Translations under genes and position numbers: made by a program
NCBI GenBank assembly: GCA_900551885.1
Contig: URXS01000025.1
Location: 1 to 20,957, forward strand
Reading direction: 5' to 3'
Source of the DNA: an uncultured Oscillibacter sp.
Lineage (GTDB): Bacteria; Bacillota; Clostridia; Oscillospirales; Oscillospiraceae
DNA length: 20,957 nt
Notes under the pieces: generated by a model
Seen by the model: the letters and a program-made list of their open reading frames with translations, nothing else
Databases searched by the model: none
What the model was told of the DNA's origin: nothing
Shown here: positions 20,200 to 20,957 of the stretch, one piece after another
How positions within the stretch are numbered: position 1 is the stretch's first letter
Layout: each line of letters starts with the position of its first letter

Positions 20200-20619
20200 T
20201 TACTCGCCCATGGGGGCGCCGCAGTGAGGGCAGAACTTGCTGTCGGAGGTGGCTCCGCAGATGGGGCAGGTGCGCTGGCCTTCCGTCTCCTGGACAGGCT
20301 CCGCCTCGCTCTCAGCCTCGTCCTTGGAGGGCTTGCTGGCCTCCAGCTCCGCAATGCGGGCCTTGGCGGCGTTGACCGCCTCCACCAGATCCCGAACACC
20401 GTCGGGGATCTCACCCTCATACTCGCTGACGAACCACTCGCCGATGGTGCGGTAGTTCTTGTCGATCTCCCGCTGCTCGCCGGCGATGGCCACGCTGATC
20501 TTGGTCAGTTTGGCCACATCCTTGGCCTTATCCGCCGCCAGGAAGGCCACGTCCTTGGCCTTGTCCGCCGCCACGGCGGCGATGTCGATGGTCTTCTTGC
20601 TGAAATCATCAAAATCCAT
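20200..20619 (-). CDS. Coiled-coil protein with C-terminal zinc ribbon
   Basis: A 139-residue protein. The N-terminal half is a long amphipathic helix with an internal duplication (AADKAKDVAFL / AADKAKDVAKL at about 17-37), followed by a segment around EIDKNYRTIGEWFVSEYEGEIPDGVRDLVEAV that is typical of small Clostridia zinc-ribbon proteins. A second coiled coil (NAAKARIAELEAS) and an acidic linker lead to the zinc ribbon C118-x2-C121 and C130-x2-C133 (CPICG / CPHCG). No membrane segment or enzyme motif. AAAGGAG lies before the ATG, and a TATACT promoter is upstream. A scaffold or nucleic-acid-binding role is possible but not shown. I know no defined function for this type. Confidence 0.82.
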   Translation of the reverse strand: MDFDDFSKKTIDIAAVAADKAKDVAFLAADKAKDVAKLTKISVAIAGEQREIDKNYRTIGEWFVSEYEGEIPDGVRDLVEAVNAAKARIAELEASKPSKDEAESEAEPVQETEGQRTCPICGATSDSKFCPHCGAPMGE

Positions 20620-20684
20620 TGTGGAAAAACTCCTTTCCTGTCCGCCGAAAATCAGCGGTGTTGCGGGGATTACCGCTTGCCTTC

Positions 20685-20713
20685 AGTATACCCCACTTTT
20701 CCGGCGGGCGCAA
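20685..20713 (-). promoter_or_regulatory. Promoter of the zinc-ribbon gene
   Basis: On the minus strand TTGCGC (20713-20708), a 17-base spacer and TATACT (20690-20685). It lies 18 bases past the glycerol kinase stop, with no terminator in between, so read-through from that gene is possible. Confidence 0.6.
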
Positions 20714-20730
20714 CTGAAATCACAACTTGT

Positions 20731-20957
20731 TTACAGTTCGTTTTCTTCCCAGCGCATGGAGCGCTCCACCGCCCGTTTCCACCGGCGGTAGTCGGCGGCG
20801 CAGCTTTCCGCGTCCCGCCGGGGAAGGAACACATGCTGGCTGCGGCGCAGGCTCTCCAGGTCCTCCAGGCCACTCCAGACCCCGGCGGCCAGCCCGGCCA
20901 GCGCCGCGGCGCCCATGGCGGTGGTCTCCACCTGGTCGGGCCGATCCACTGGCAGGC
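20731..20957 (-). CDS. glpK: Glycerol kinase, C-terminal part, truncated by the window edge
   Basis: About 75 residues of the C-terminus are visible, and the frame is open to the end of the window. LPVDRPDQVETTAMGAAALAGLAAGVW is the conserved segment of the FGGY kinase C-terminal domain near the ATP site. The ending, with ADYRRWKRAVERSMRW, matches glycerol kinase, which phosphorylates glycerol to glycerol 3-phosphate in the cytoplasm. Other FGGY sugar kinases share the ETTAxGAA motif, but the xxYRRWKRAVERS tail favours GlpK. The product is a substrate of the pgsA reaction, although the two genes are far apart here. No terminator is seen after the stop. Confidence 0.88.
   Translation of the reverse strand, partial: LPVDRPDQVETTAMGAAALAGLAAGVWSGLEDLESLRRSQHVFLPRRDAESCAADYRRWKRAVERSMRWEENEL

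Overview
The window looks like a chromosomal segment of a high-GC member of the Clostridia, most likely an Oscillospiraceae-type gut anaerobe. That placement is an inference. It rests on roughly 60% GC with strong C/G third-position preference, AGGAGG-like ribosome sites, a Bacillus-type LexA box, a Cys T-box riboswitch ahead of cysE-cysS, and the gene order DUF1385 - prmC - recA - recX. No rRNA, CRISPR array, transposase, integrase or origin is visible.

Region 1 (1-4330) begins with the 3' part of an AI-2E/PerM-family membrane protein. It ends at a perfect bidirectional hairpin terminator shared with a convergent PIN-like nuclease gene. Divergent from the PIN gene is a four-gene cassette: a 76-aa acidic protein, a 134-aa protein that looks like a distant relative of DUF2589, a DUF2589 protein, and an HNH endonuclease whose start codon overlaps the preceding stop. 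This accessory block is the best candidate for an undescribed system. It is closed by a terminator, then by about 400 bases without recognised genes, and then by tRNA-Leu(CAA) on the minus strand with its own promoter and terminator.

Region 2 (4960-8840) is a signalling operon: a lipoprotein with FG-GAP/VCBS-like calcium-loop repeats, an OmpR/PhoB-type response regulator and a HAMP-HisKA-HATPase sensor kinase. Between the last two lies an insertion of hairpins. It is flanked by a 64-base duplication of the regulator's 3' end, and the two copies differ only at synonymous positions.

Region 3 (8856-12612) is a DUF1385 - prmC - recA - recX operon. Its promoter carries a good match to the Gram-positive SOS (LexA) box.

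Region 4 (12579-15094) is centred on a small phage-repressor-like XRE gene and a divergent small gene. Each of the two promoters has one palindromic operator in its spacer. The XRE gene overlaps rimO, and pgsA follows, so two housekeeping genes appear to sit downstream of the XRE-controlled promoter.

Region 5 (15114-18812) has a minus-strand pair: an XRE / zinc-ribbon / L7-L12-like / membrane-anchor protein and a small membrane protein. Divergent from it is the cysE-cysS operon, preceded by a promoter and a T-box whose specifier (UGU) and discriminator-pairing base (A) both fit tRNA-Cys.

Region 6 (18821-20957) has an XRE-cupin regulator, a GNAT acetyltransferase and a 44-aa membrane protein in one operon. 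A convergent zinc-ribbon coiled-coil gene follows, then the 3' end of glycerol kinase, which runs off the right edge.
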